A stretch of 64,000 nucleotides of DNA. It comes from Bartonella sp. 220B (GTDB lineage Bacteria; Pseudomonadota; Alphaproteobacteria; Rhizobiales; Rhizobiaceae). A program made the position numbers and the translations under genes. The notes beneath the pieces were generated by a model. That model was not told the DNA's origin and made no database searches. It was given only the letters and a program-made list of their open reading frames with translations. Shown here piece by piece: positions 31,000 to 39,374 of this stretch. Within the stretch, counting starts at the first letter, position 1; every line of letters begins with the position of its first letter. The stretch covers positions 332,431 through 396,430 of the forward strand of contig NZ_JANHOI010000001.1 in the NCBI RefSeq assembly GCF_026930205.1, written 5' to 3'.

Positions 31000-31085
31000 T
31001 ACAGGCATTCTACAGAATCGGATGAATTCTTCCTCCATTTATTCATAGGCTTCACGTTTACGCAATACGTGATAGCGCTGCCAAG
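31000..31085 (-). pseudogene. Decayed 3' fragment of gapR
   Basis: The plus-strand blocks GGCATTCTACAGAATCGGAT, TTCTTCCTCCATTTATTCAT and TTTACGCAATACGTGATAGC match, in the same order, the end of the intact gapR gene at about 31170-31255 (GCGCATTTTTGTAAAGCTGG, TTCTTCTTCCATTCGTTCAT, TTTACGTAATCTGATAATGC). The fragment is out of frame and lacks the rest of the gene. It is followed at once by another copy of the uup tail. Confidence 0.6.
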
Positions 31086-31097
31086 AAAAGGAAAACT

Positions 31098-31160
31098 CTT
31101 GTGCGCAAAAAGAAGAATGGTTGGAATTTAAACTTTTCCGTGAAAAGAAACGCTTTAACG
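31098..31160 (+). pseudogene. Decayed copy of the uup 3' end (copy 3)
   Basis: Encodes CAQKEEWLEFKLFREKKR, again matching the end of Uup (CTQKEEEWLKLELLRED). At its right edge, AAACGCTTTAACGTTAAC resembles the short hairpin after the true uup stop (AAACGCTACAGCGTTAT). It abuts the stop of the intact gapR gene, which suggests that uup and gapR were once convergent neighbours. Confidence 0.65.
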
Positions 31161-31421
31161 TTAACTCATACCAAGCGCATTTTTGTAAAGCTGGATGACT
31201 GCTTCTTCTTCCATTCGTTCATGCTCTTCTTTTTTACGTAATCTGATAATGCTGCGAACAGCTTTACTATCAAAACCAGAGCCTTTAAGTTCAGTATAAA
31301 CGTCTTTAATATCGTCAGAAATGGTTTTTTTCTCTTCTTCTAACCGCTCAATACGTTCGATAAAAGCACGTAATTGGTTTACGGATATAGCATGTGTTTG
31401 GTCGGTCACTGTATTATTCAT
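31161..31421 (-). CDS. gapR: Nucleoid-associated protein GapR (DUF2312)
   Basis: Small DNA-binding protein of alphaproteobacteria; in Caulobacter GapR clamps around overtwisted AT-rich DNA ahead of forks and stimulates topoisomerases. The conserved core is present: [20 protein letters not shown], then [20 protein letters not shown] and [16 protein letters not shown]. The second ATG (31421) is chosen, giving 86 residues, because GGAGAA lies seven bases before it; the frame starts at 31436. Length and the two-helix layout match the family throughout. Confidence 0.93.
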   Translation of the reverse strand: MNNTVTDQTHAISVNQLRAFIERIERLEEEKKTISDDIKDVYTELKGSGFDSKAVRSIIRLRKKEEHERMEEEAVIQLYKNALGMS

Positions 31422-31652
31422 TGCATTTTTCTCCATACTTTATTTAAACTGTTTTTCGATGATAAATTTGGTTGGGAAAGCTTGAAAAACAAAAAGTGAC
31501 TCAAGCTGTATAGTTTTTTTACAAATTGATTTTAAATATTTTGTAAAATTTAAAATAGGGGTTTTAATAAAAAGGCTATAAGAGCTAGAGAAAAATAAAA
31601 ATATATCTCTACACACTTGAAAGGTTCTTGAAAAAGAGAAAAAAAGGAATGT

Positions 31653-32201
31653 ATGTTTTGTCTTAAGGGCTTACGTCATATAAGTGGTTTGGTGATTTCT
31701 CAAAAACAGCAAAGGATATTTTGTAAAAGACTGAGGAGTAAAAGATTGAGGGTTTTTCTTTTGAGTATTCTGCTCTTGTTTTCGTTGAGTGTTTTTGCAA
31801 AAGCTGACTTTAGGGTTTGTAATACGACACAACAGTCGGTTGGTGTTGCGCTTGGTTATCGTACGCTTTCCGGATGGGTAAGCGAAGGGTGGTGGACGGT
31901 TCCGGTGACAGAGTGTAAAACCTTAATCGAGGGGCCGCTTGCTTCGCGCTTTTATTATTTTTATGCAGAGGGAGCGCAGAAAAGAGGCAGCTGGACAGGC
32001 TCTATCACCATGTGTGTGCAAGATAGCCAATTTACCATTCAAGGGGTTCATGATTGTTTTCCCCGTGGCTACCAAAAGGCTGCGTTTAAGGAAATTGATA
32101 CAGGCAATCAAACCAGTTGGATGGTGCAGTTGACTGAAGAGTCTTTGTTCAATGATTCGGCTATCAATTCTCCCCCTTTTTCAGGAGATTCTCCGCCGTG
32201 A
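31653..32201 (+). CDS. DUF1036 exported protein
   Basis: Predicted periplasmic or secreted protein of 182 residues. A long N-region with a basic stretch is followed by a hydrophobic signal (about residues 34-50, VFLLSILLLFSLSVFAKA), with cleavage likely after AKA. The mature part is the DUF1036 domain: FRVCNTTQQSVGVALGYRT, GWVSEGWWTVPVTECKTLI, YYFYAEG. No biochemical role is established for the family. AAGGA (31645-31649) precedes the ATG. The TGA stop overlaps the GTG of pyk (GTGA), a translational coupling also seen in relatives. Confidence 0.88.
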   Translation: MFCLKGLRHISGLVISQKQQRIFCKRLRSKRLRVFLLSILLLFSLSVFAKADFRVCNTTQQSVGVALGYRTLSGWVSEGWWTVPVTECKTLIEGPLASRFYYFYAEGAQKRGSWTGSITMCVQDSQFTIQGVHDCFPRGYQKAAFKEIDTGNQTSWMVQLTEESLFNDSAINSPPFSGDSPP

Positions 32202-33634
32202 AGCGCGCACGTAAAGTAAAAATTATTGCGACTCTTGGACCCGCTTCTTTTTCTCCTTCGATGATTGAAAAGCTTTTTGTGGCGGGGGCGGATGTTTTTC
32301 GTCTTAATATGAGCCATACTGACCGTGAAACAATGGCTGACCTGGTGAAGCGTATACGGGAAGTCGAACAAATTGTTCGTCGCCCCATTGGTATTTTAGT
32401 AGATCTCCAAGGACCAAAATTGCGTCTTGGCTGTTTTGCTAAGGGGCAAGAGGATTTGCGTGTGGGGCAAAGCTTTACTTTAGATCATCGTGATATCCTT
32501 GGTGATGCACAACGTGTTTTTTTCCCGCATGAGGAAGTTTTTGCGGCTGTTAAACCAGGGGAACGGTTATTGATTGACGATGGAAAGCTGGAACTGCGTG
32601 CTGAAGTGTGTGATCCGCATTTTATTCAGTGTCGTGTGGTTGCTGGAAACCATATTTCTGATCGAAAGGGGGTTAGTTTTCCCGATACGATTTTGCCCTT
32701 TGGTTCTATGACACCAAAGGATAAGGCTGATCTTCAGGCTCTTTTGGAACAACCTGTTGATTGGGTTGCTCTGTCATTTATTCAGCGTCCAGAAGATATT
32801 ATGGCGGTGCGCCAGTTGACAAAAAACAAAGTGTCTTTAATGGCTAAAATCGAAAAACCTCAAGCCTTGGAGCACATAGAAAAAATTATTGATATTGCTG
32901 ATGGTATCATGGTTGCACGGGGAGATCTCGGTGTGGAAATGCCCTTAGAAAGGGTTCCTGCTCTTCAGATGGAGTTGATTAAAGCGTGTCGTTTAGCGGG
33001 AAAACCTGTTGTGGTAGCAACACAAATGCTCGAATCAATGATCACATCGCCTGTTCCAACGCGTGCAGAAGTGTCTGATGTTGCTACAGCGGTTTATGCG
33101 GGAAGTGATGCGGTGATGTTGTCTGCTGAATCGGCTTCTGGGCATTATCCTGAAGAATCAGTGCTTATGATGGACCGTATTGCGCGGCAAATCGAACAAG
33201 ACCGCACTTACGCTGCTATGGTTGAGGTACAGCATCCTGCACCACAATCAACAGGGACAGATGCGATTTCTCTTGCTGCACGGCAAATTGCTGAAACACT
33301 TCAATTAGCTGTGATTGTTGCTTACACGGCTTCAGGCACAACGGGTGTTCGTGCATCACGGGAGCGTCCCAATAGACCCATTATTGCTTTATCCCCTATC
33401 GTGGAAACAGCGCGGCGCTTGGCTTTGGTTTGGGGGTTGCATTGTGTGGTGACAGAAGATGCACGAGATTTAGAGGATATGGTAGATCGTGCGGCAGCCA
33501 TTGCTTTTCAAGAAGGTTTTTGCCAAGGTGGGGATCGTTTTCTTGTGACGGCAGGGGTTCCTCTCGGTACGCCTGGTGCTACAAATTTGTTACGGATTGC
33601 CGCTGTTTCTCAAGATGGGAAAAAAGGCATTTGA
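32198..33634 (+). CDS. pyk: Pyruvate kinase
   Basis: Last step of glycolysis: PEP + ADP to pyruvate + ATP. The 478-residue product has the opening RARKVKIIATLGPAS, substrate loop RLNMSHTD, the catalytic-lysine region MAKIEKPQALEHIEKI, and the metal-binding MVARGDLGVEMPLERVP; the C-terminal allosteric domain is complete. The start is a GTG that overlaps the stop of the DUF1036 gene by four bases. An internal piece of this gene (around 33060-33170) is duplicated in decayed form just downstream. With gap, pgk, fba and tkt, the window covers most of lower glycolysis and the non-oxidative pentose phosphate steps. Confidence 0.96.
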   Translation: MKRARKVKIIATLGPASFSPSMIEKLFVAGADVFRLNMSHTDRETMADLVKRIREVEQIVRRPIGILVDLQGPKLRLGCFAKGQEDLRVGQSFTLDHRDILGDAQRVFFPHEEVFAAVKPGERLLIDDGKLELRAEVCDPHFIQCRVVAGNHISDRKGVSFPDTILPFGSMTPKDKADLQALLEQPVDWVALSFIQRPEDIMAVRQLTKNKVSLMAKIEKPQALEHIEKIIDIADGIMVARGDLGVEMPLERVPALQMELIKACRLAGKPVVVATQMLESMITSPVPTRAEVSDVATAVYAGSDAVMLSAESASGHYPEESVLMMDRIARQIEQDRTYAAMVEVQHPAPQSTGTDAISLAARQIAETLQLAVIVAYTASGTTGVRASRERPNRPIIALSPIVETARRLALVWGLHCVVTEDARDLEDMVDRAAAIAFQEGFCQGGDRFLVTAGVPLGTPGATNLLRIAAVSQDGKKGI

Positions 33635-33664
33635 ATATTTGTGCGTAACGCTTTTTTCTTGTTT

Positions 33665-33800
33665 GGTTCCTCTCTGGCAAAAGCATCTCTGGGCAAAGTT
33701 GTTGGATGTGCTTTAACGGTTTAGGTTGAGAGCAATATTGTAATATTATCTGCTCAATCCGCATCTGGTCTTTAGGTCTTTATCCTGAAGAAGCTGTGCC
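33665..33800 (+). pseudogene. Decayed internal fragment of pyk
   Basis: TTATCTGCTCAATCCGCATC and TATCCTGAAGAAGCTGTGC align with the pyk segment at about 33118-33170 (TTGTCTGCTGAATCGGCTTC, TATCCTGAAGAATCAGTGC). Weaker alignment continues back through a GGATGTGCTTTAACGGTTTA block (CTGATGTTGCTACAGCGG in pyk). It has several indels and no open frame. It ends exactly where the HTH/leader cassette begins. Confidence 0.6.
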
Positions 33801-34098
33801 TCTCAGAAAAACTATAAACTACAGAAACTTTTTCATTTTTATTGTAAATCCCCTGAAATTCCTTTATGATTCAAAAGGTAGTTTTGGTCGCATACGCAAC
33901 GACCAATAAGGGCCTTGAAAACCCGAAAGCTTAATACATTAAAATCGATACCCCTTTGTGGGTATCTCCCGGATTCCGGGAGTTTTTGCTATGTCCAGGT
34001 GCTTTTAGCACTAAAAGCAAAAAGGCTGATCGAGTTCAGTATTTTAGACTCCCGGAATACCAACGCGAGGGCGCTCGCACCCGGTGGGGGGGCATGAA
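33799..34098 (+). ncRNA. Brt-like structured leader RNA, cassette I
   Basis: Conserved with the leaders of cassettes II and III from CCTCTCAGAAAAACT onward. The first 100 bases are probably the promoter; the RNA proper would cover roughly the last 190. Visible stems: TACCCCTTTGTGGGTA; CTCCCGGA/TTCCGGGAG (33966-33982); TGCTTTTAGCACTAAAAGCA. ATTCCGGGAG (33973-33982) can also pair with CTCCCGGAAT (34049-34058), which would exclude the local stem. In Bartonella henselae, small RNAs named Brt lie in tandem before HTH genes and control the adhesin gene badA; this matches that layout. Exact ends are not known from sequence. Confidence 0.7.
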
Positions 34099-34458
34099 AT
34101 GCAAAGCAAAAACCTTTTTCACGACATTTTTATCGGAAAAAAAATCCGCTTTAAGCGAAAAATGTTGAAAATATCTCAAAAAGCATTAGGGCAATCTTTA
34201 AATCTAAGCGCGCAACAAATTCAAAAATATGAAACAGGTCTCAATCGTGTAAGCGCCGGTCGTTTGAAGGAAATTGCCGATATTTTTAATGTTCCGCTTT
34301 CCTTTTTTTATGCTGATCTCTTAACAAAGCAAGAGCCCCCATACCATTATGATGAGATCATCTCGAGCAAAGAGGAATATCTGCTTTTAAAAAGCTTTAG
34401 AGTGCTGAACTCTGTCAAACAGAAAGCCATTTTACAACTCATCTCTGATCAGAGTTAA
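34099..34458 (+). CDS. XRE-type HTH regulator of the Brt-linked family, cassette I
   Basis: DNA-binding protein of 119 residues. A lambda-repressor-like helix-turn-helix covers about residues 10-68 (IGKKIRFKRKMLKISQKALG, LNLSAQQIQKYETGLNRVSA, GRLKEIADIFNVPLSFFYAD), with a short C-terminal tail ending YLLLKSFRVLNSVKQKAILQ. ATG at 34099 is chosen; an in-frame GTG at 34084 lies in the leader RNA. A run of seven G precedes the start, so ribosome access may depend on leader folding. Two near-identical paralogues and one ruined copy are at 52.2, 58.5 and 48.7 kb. In B. henselae such proteins are reported to bind the badA promoter region. Confidence 0.88.
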   Translation: MQSKNLFHDIFIGKKIRFKRKMLKISQKALGQSLNLSAQQIQKYETGLNRVSAGRLKEIADIFNVPLSFFYADLLTKQEPPYHYDEIISSKEEYLLLKSFRVLNSVKQKAILQLISDQS

Positions 34459-34824
34459 AAGCTTTTATTATAAGAGGGTTTGAGGTATGAAGCAAAACGA
34501 TTTGAGAAATATGTTAGCTTGTCTCTCAGTGATTGTCTCCATGCAAAAGCAATTACAAAATTGCCTGTAAGTAAATGACAGTGCTGTGTTTCTGCATGTA
34601 TAAAGAGATGACGATGTTCAACGGATTTTTATCCATTCATGGGAAAATATTCTATGGCAAAAGCAGCTTATAGGGAATATGACGACTTTTATTTTTTGAA
34701 GAACACGCTTTTTACTTGTTGGCGTCTTTTGTTTGTTGCTGTTCTTTGCACTCGGATTCTTTTACAATGATGTAGCTGGGATGTGGTTGGGATATGGCCG
34801 GCGGGTTTAAGAATGCATATGCCT
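34459..34824. other. Gene-free stretch downstream of zapA
   Basis: About 370 bases between a plus-strand and a minus-strand gene that converge here. In many alphaproteobacteria the 6S RNA gene lies just after zapA; I looked for its paired-arm shape on the minus strand and could not make a convincing case. No coding frame is supported. Confidence 0.4.
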
Positions 34825-35202
34825 TTATGCGTTTTCCTGTTCTGGAATATCAAGACTGTTTTGGTTATCTTTAAGCAATTGATTGGTGAGTTTTTCAATG
34901 CGCTCCGTTGTGTCACGCATAATCTTTCCCATGGTACGGTCTCTTTCATTGTGGAGTCGTAAAAGAGCTTCATAATCTTCTTGTAGTTTTTTATTTTCTC
35001 GTTTTATCTCTTCCATTTCATCCAGTATCATAATACCGGCCATAACCGATAAACGGTGGTCACCCATTTCACCAAAATTGTTTTTGAGGTGTGTGATATA
35101 CTGATCTAATTGAGCGGCAAGCGCAATAAGATGGTTCTCTTGTCCTTTATCGCAAGCCATGCGATAAACTTTACTATCAATGGTGACGGAAACAGTTTCC
35201 AT
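34825..35202 (-). CDS. zapA: Cell division protein ZapA
   Basis: Stabilises the FtsZ ring at midcell. The 125-residue product has the ZapA N-terminal beta-strand region (VSVTIDSKVYRMACDKGQE), the LIALAAQLDQYITHLKN helix and a long C-terminal coiled coil (about 60-115). Length is normal for rhizobial ZapA, which carry a short acidic tail (here SLDIPEQENA). It lies 12 bases after the DUF4164 gene, in the same direction, the standard pair in this order; tkt is divergent upstream of both. Confidence 0.9.
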   Translation of the reverse strand: METVSVTIDSKVYRMACDKGQENHLIALAAQLDQYITHLKNNFGEMGDHRLSVMAGIMILDEMEEIKRENKKLQEDYEALLRLHNERDRTMGKIMRDTTERIEKLTNQLLKDNQNSLDIPEQENA

Positions 35203-35214
35203 ACATTCAAACCT

Positions 35215-35490
35215 TTATCTATCAATTACGACACGAATTGTTTCCATTGCTTTAACGAGACGCTTGGAAACTTCTTTGTTGACCGCTTCTAGTCGCTCAA
35301 CCTGGGCTTCGGCTTTGTCAAGTGCTTGGGCAAGATGACTACGATCAGCATTCATTCGTTGAATTTCTTCTTCCCATTCGTTGTTTTTATCAATCACGGC
35401 ATTGCGGTTTATAATGGTAATCTCTAAAGTTCTGAGTGCTTTTTCCAACCGCTCTAAAGCCTGTGGTAGAACCGTATTTTCTTGGTTCAT
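35215..35490 (-). CDS. DUF4164 coiled-coil protein
   Basis: A 91-residue protein predicted to be almost entirely coiled coil (LPQALERLEKALRTLEITII, RSHLAQALDKAEAQVERLEA). It belongs to the DUF4164 family, found next to zapA throughout the rhizobia, which suggests a helper role in division, though none is proven. No signal or membrane segment is present. It is the first gene of a two-gene unit with zapA. Confidence 0.82.
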   Translation of the reverse strand: MNQENTVLPQALERLEKALRTLEITIINRNAVIDKNNEWEEEIQRMNADRSHLAQALDKAEAQVERLEAVNKEVSKRLVKAMETIRVVIDR

Positions 35491-35831
35491 GATGCTTCTA
35501 TCCTTTGGCTCATTCTATCCCTTATCAGTTTTTTATGCAAAAGCGAATCACTTATTTTCTTTTCTTACGCGAATTTTATTTTTCAATATGTAGGACATTT
35601 TAGCAAGCAAAGCAGGGGAAGCATGTGAATTAAAGGCTAGATTTTTTAAGAGTATTGGCATAAATGATTATACTATAAGGAAGTATGAGGGGAATGTTAT
35701 TTACGTAATAACAAGAAATTTTGCGCTGATGGTTTTAAAAATTGAAAAGTACTTCTCAAAAAATGAAGAGAATACAAAAGAATACAGAAGAAGCAACCAA
35801 CATACGTGTTTAACAAAATGGTTTATCATTC
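35491..35831. other. Divergent promoter region of tkt and DUF4164-zapA
   Basis: About 340 AT-rich bases between divergent genes. It should contain both promoters, but no individual site is clear enough to name. No gene is seen. Confidence 0.4.
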
Positions 35832-37838
35832 ATGACAAATACTGAACAACAGAATCAGATGGCCAATGCTATCCGTTTTCTTGCTATTTATGCAATTGAA
35901 AAAGCAAATTCTGGTCATCCTGGCTTGCCAATGGGGGCAGCTGATATTGCTACCGTTCTTTATACAAAGTTCCTTGCCCATGACCCCAAAAATCCTCGTT
36001 GGCCCAACCGTGATCGTTTTATATTGTCGGCTGGGCATGGCTCTATGTTGCTTTATGCCTTACTTTATCTCTCTGGTTATGAAGATATTTCCCTTGAGGA
36101 TCTCAAAAATTTTCGCCAATTAGGGGCAAAACTTGCGGGGCATCCAGAATATGGACATGCTGCCGGAATTGAAACAACCACTGGTCCTCTAGGACAGGGG
36201 TTGGCAAATGCTGTGGGAATGGCTCTTGGGGAACGCTTGCAAAATGCCCGTTTTGGAGATCTCATCAGTCATTACACTTACGCATTGGTGGGCGATGGGT
36301 GCCTCATGGAAGGAATTTCCCAAGAAGCGCTTTCTCTTGCGGGTCATTTAAAACTCAAGAAGCTTATCGTGCTGTGGGATGATAATAATATTTCTATTGA
36401 TGGAAAGATTTCTCTTGCTGACAGTACAGATCAGATAGCGCGTTTTAAAGCATCTGGTTGGAATACGCACAAAATCGATGGGCATGATCAAGCCGCAATT
36501 GCACATGCCATTGAAACAGCACAAAATTCCGATAAACCAACTTTTATTGCCTGTAAAACAACCATTGGCTTTGGAGCGCCAAATAAAGCCGGAACCAATA
36601 AAGTTCATGGAGCGCCTTTGGGGGCACGGGAAATTGCTGAAACCCGTATTGCTTTGGGATGGGAGGCGGAGCCTTTTGTTGTTCCAGCGGATATTCTCGA
36701 TAATTGGCGCTTGGCTGGTTTGAATGCTGCTAAAAAACGGCAAAAATGGGAAACAAAATTGGAAAATTTGCCTGTCTCAGAACGGTTGGAGTTTGAAAGA
36801 CTGATGCGGGGCGATCTGTTGGGTGGATTTGATAGCGCTATTGATACTTATAAACAGCAGCTTATTAAAGAATGTCCTTGCGTTGCTACGCGTAAAGCTT
36901 CAGAAATGGCTCTTGAAGTTATCAATGAGGCGGTTACTGAAACCATTGGTGGTTCGGCAGACTTAACGGGGTCCAATAATACAAAAAGCAGTCAGATGAA
37001 AAGTATTTCTGCTGAGGATTTTTCAGGGCGCTATCTGCATTATGGAATTCGCGAACATGCCATGGGCGCGGTGATGAATGGTCTTGCCCTTTATGGAGGC
37101 TTTATTCCTTATGGCGGAACCTTTTTATGCTTTTCTGACTATATGCGTCCTGCAATGCGCTTGTCTTCTCTGATGGGATTGCGGGTCATTTATGTTATGA
37201 CCCATGATTCCATTGGTCTTGGTGAGGATGGTCCTACCCATCAACCCGTGGAGCATTTGGCTTCTTTGCGTGCAATGCCCAATCATTTCGTGTTCCGCCC
37301 TGCAGATGCAGTTGAAACCGTTGAGTGTTGGCAATTGGCTTTAAAAGCACGCAACACACCTTCCACTTTGGCGTTGAGCCGTCAAAATTTACCGCTTTTG
37401 CGTCAAGAGCATGAAGAGGAAAATCTTTGTACGTTGGGCGCTTATGAGTTATTAACCGCAAGTGATGATGCGCAAGTGACGCTGTTTGCCTCCGGTTCAG
37501 AATTGCAAATTGCCGTAAAAGCACATGCGCTCTTAGAAGAAAAGTCTATTCCAACGCGTGTGGTTTCTGTGCCTTGTTTTGAACTCTTTGCACAGCAATC
37601 CCTCTCTTATCAGCGTGCTCTCATTGGGGATTCGCCCATTAAAATTGCCATTGAGGCTGCTATTCGGCAAGGATGGGACCGCTTTATTGGCTGTGATGGT
37701 GTGTTTATCGGCATGGAGGGCTTTGGGGCAAGCGGGACAATGGATGCGCTTTATGCGCATTTCAACATCACTTGTGAGAATGTCGTTGCGACTGTTGAAA
37801 AAGAGCTTGAAAAGATCAATAAGGAAAATGTGCAATGA
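35832..37838 (+). CDS. tkt: Transketolase
   Basis: Thiamine-diphosphate enzyme that moves two-carbon units between sugar phosphates. The 668-residue product is full length. Visible signatures are [15 protein letters not shown] at the N-terminus, the ThDP motif beginning [14 protein letters not shown] and ending in [10 protein letters not shown], and the second-domain catalytic region [20 protein letters not shown]. It begins the run tkt-gap-pgk-fba, the rhizobial Calvin/glycolysis-type cluster. A decayed copy of the start of gap overlaps its stop codon. Confidence 0.97.
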   Translation: MTNTEQQNQMANAIRFLAIYAIEKANSGHPGLPMGAADIATVLYTKFLAHDPKNPRWPNRDRFILSAGHGSMLLYALLYLSGYEDISLEDLKNFRQLGAKLAGHPEYGHAAGIETTTGPLGQGLANAVGMALGERLQNARFGDLISHYTYALVGDGCLMEGISQEALSLAGHLKLKKLIVLWDDNNISIDGKISLADSTDQIARFKASGWNTHKIDGHDQAAIAHAIETAQNSDKPTFIACKTTIGFGAPNKAGTNKVHGAPLGAREIAETRIALGWEAEPFVVPADILDNWRLAGLNAAKKRQKWETKLENLPVSERLEFERLMRGDLLGGFDSAIDTYKQQLIKECPCVATRKASEMALEVINEAVTETIGGSADLTGSNNTKSSQMKSISAEDFSGRYLHYGIREHAMGAVMNGLALYGGFIPYGGTFLCFSDYMRPAMRLSSLMGLRVIYVMTHDSIGLGEDGPTHQPVEHLASLRAMPNHFVFRPADAVETVECWQLALKARNTPSTLALSRQNLPLLRQEHEEENLCTLGAYELLTASDDAQVTLFASGSELQIAVKAHALLEEKSIPTRVVSVPCFELFAQQSLSYQRALIGDSPIKIAIEAAIRQGWDRFIGCDGVFIGMEGFGASGTMDALYAHFNITCENVVATVEKELEKINKENVQ

Positions 37839-38000
37839 CTTTTCGCATTGCAATGAAGGCGTTTTGTTGTATTGGGTACAATATTTTGATTTTGTACACT
37901 ATTGTGGAAAGTAACGGATCAAGATAGTGAAGGGTATCGGAGTTCATGATTTGGGACTGGTGAAAATAAAAGTCCATTTGTTGCACTCTCAAAGATCGAT
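37835..38000 (+). pseudogene. Decayed copy of the gap 5' end
   Basis: The DNA right after tkt is an imperfect tandem copy of the first ~165 bases of gap. It begins with an ATG overlapping the tkt stop and reads [20 protein letters not shown] ... TIVESNGSR before stopping; the real gap reads [20 protein letters not shown] ... [11 protein letters not shown]. The alignment continues past the stop through a GATTTGGGA block and CATTTGTTGC. The bases just before each copy also match (AAGATCAATAAGGAAAATG and AAGATCGATAAGGAAAATG), so the duplicated unit includes the very end of tkt. Confidence 0.85.
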
Positions 38001-38014
38001 AAGGAAAATGGAAA

Positions 38015-39022
38015 ATGGCTGTTCGCGTTGCAATTAATGGGTTTGGTCGTATTGGGCGCAATATCTTGCGCGCCATTGTGGAAAGTGGGCGAAAAGATAT
38101 TGATGTGGTCGCTCTGAATGATTTGGGATCGGTGGAAACAAATGCCCATTTGTTGCGCTATGATTCAGTGCATGGACGTTTCCCTGGGGCCGTTAAGGTG
38201 GTGGGTGATGCACTTGATGTCGGATGTGGTTTGATAAAAGTGTTCGCAGAGCGTGATCCAGAACAGTTGCCTTGGAAAGCTTTGGATATCGATATTGCTT
38301 TGGAATGTACGGGCATTTTTACTGCGCGTGACAAAGCAAGTGTTCACCTAGATGCTGGGGCAAAGCGTGTGCTTGTTTCTGCACCTTCTGAAGGTGCAGA
38401 TCTTACCGTGGTTTACGGGGTGAATCATCAGTCTTTAAATAAAGAGCATCGGGTTGTTTCGAATGCTTCTTGTACAACCAATTGCTTGGCACCTGTTGCG
38501 CAAGTTTTGCACAACACTGTTGGCATTGAAAAGGGTTTTATGACAACCATTCATTCTTATACCGGTGATCAACCCGTGTTGGATACAATGCATCGTGACC
38601 TTTATCGTGCACGGGCGGCGGCTCTTTCTATGATCCCTACATCAACAGGAGCTGCAAAAGCTGTGGGATTGGTCTTGCCAGAATTAAAGGGCTTGCTTGA
38701 CGGTGTGTCGATTCGTGTTCCTACCCCCAATGTTTCCGTTGTTGATTTGACATTTACGGCTAAGCGTTCGACAACGGTTGAAGAAATTAATACAGCTCTC
38801 TGTACTGCTGCTCGAGGACCGCTTAAAGGAATTTTGGATGTGACAGAGGAAAAACTCGTCAGTTGTGATTTTAACCATAATCCACATTCTGCCATTTTTC
38901 ATAATGATCAAACGAAGGTGATTGATGGTCAGCTCTGTCGTGTTTTGGTTTGGTATGATAATGAGTGGGGTTTTTCAAACCGTATGAGTGATACAGCTGT
39001 AGCTTTTGCCAAAACAATATAA
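38015..39022 (+). CDS. gap: Glyceraldehyde-3-phosphate dehydrogenase
   Basis: Oxidises glyceraldehyde 3-phosphate to 1,3-bisphosphoglycerate with NAD. The 335-residue product has the NAD-binding opening [16 protein letters not shown], the catalytic ASCTTNC with its cysteine at residue 153, and the phosphate-binding [13 protein letters not shown] and [12 protein letters not shown] segments. A decayed duplicate of its first 165 bases sits between it and tkt, and GATAAGGAAAATG precedes both. It is followed by a small gene and pgk in the same direction. Confidence 0.97.
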   Translation: MAVRVAINGFGRIGRNILRAIVESGRKDIDVVALNDLGSVETNAHLLRYDSVHGRFPGAVKVVGDALDVGCGLIKVFAERDPEQLPWKALDIDIALECTGIFTARDKASVHLDAGAKRVLVSAPSEGADLTVVYGVNHQSLNKEHRVVSNASCTTNCLAPVAQVLHNTVGIEKGFMTTIHSYTGDQPVLDTMHRDLYRARAAALSMIPTSTGAAKAVGLVLPELKGLLDGVSIRVPTPNVSVVDLTFTAKRSTTVEEINTALCTAARGPLKGILDVTEEKLVSCDFNHNPHSAIFHNDQTKVIDGQLCRVLVWYDNEWGFSNRMSDTAVAFAKTI

Positions 39023-39083
39023 GAGGACCTTTGGGGACTCTTTTTTCATAAAAGGGTAAAATTGCTTTATAGAGTATTGAAGC

Positions 39084-39374
39084 GTGTTTTTTGAAAAAAA
39101 AGCAGGAGAGGTTTTTTCGTTAAAAAACGTTGCGTTAGAAAAAGAGATTGCCTCAAGGGTGAGTGGAGACTGTTTTGGTGAGTATGGTTTTGCTATTTTT
39201 GCTCAATGGATGAGAGAAGCAAAATTGGCAAAAATAACACCTGAAGGAGATAAAGCTTGGAGCAAAATAAAAGATGCGGGTCTCTGTGCTCTTACGCCAA
39301 AAAGGGGAATGGAGAAAAAGTTTGAGTTGGTGCGTTTTGGTTTGAAACAACGGAAAGTGAAGAGGAAGCAATGA
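39084..39374 (+). CDS. Small hypothetical protein between gap and pgk
   Basis: A 96-codon frame starting at a GTG, not recognised. It is basic (tail LKQRKVKRKQ) with a central GEYGFAIFAQWMREAKLAKI segment that looks like a folded protein, and no signal or membrane helix. Evidence that it is real is moderate: no other gene on either strand, an AGCGTG start with a weak ribosome site, and a stop (TGA at 39372) that overlaps the first ATG of pgk, suggesting coupling. It could instead be a shadow of the pgk leader. Confidence 0.5.
   Translation: MFFEKKAGEVFSLKNVALEKEIASRVSGDCFGEYGFAIFAQWMREAKLAKITPEGDKAWSKIKDAGLCALTPKRGMEKKFELVRFGLKQRKVKRKQ

Noticed and set aside
34620..34824. Possible 6S RNA gene downstream of zapA
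   Set aside because: The position is right for alphaproteobacteria, but I could not draw a convincing long paired arm with a central bubble from the sequence by eye. A covariance-model search would decide.
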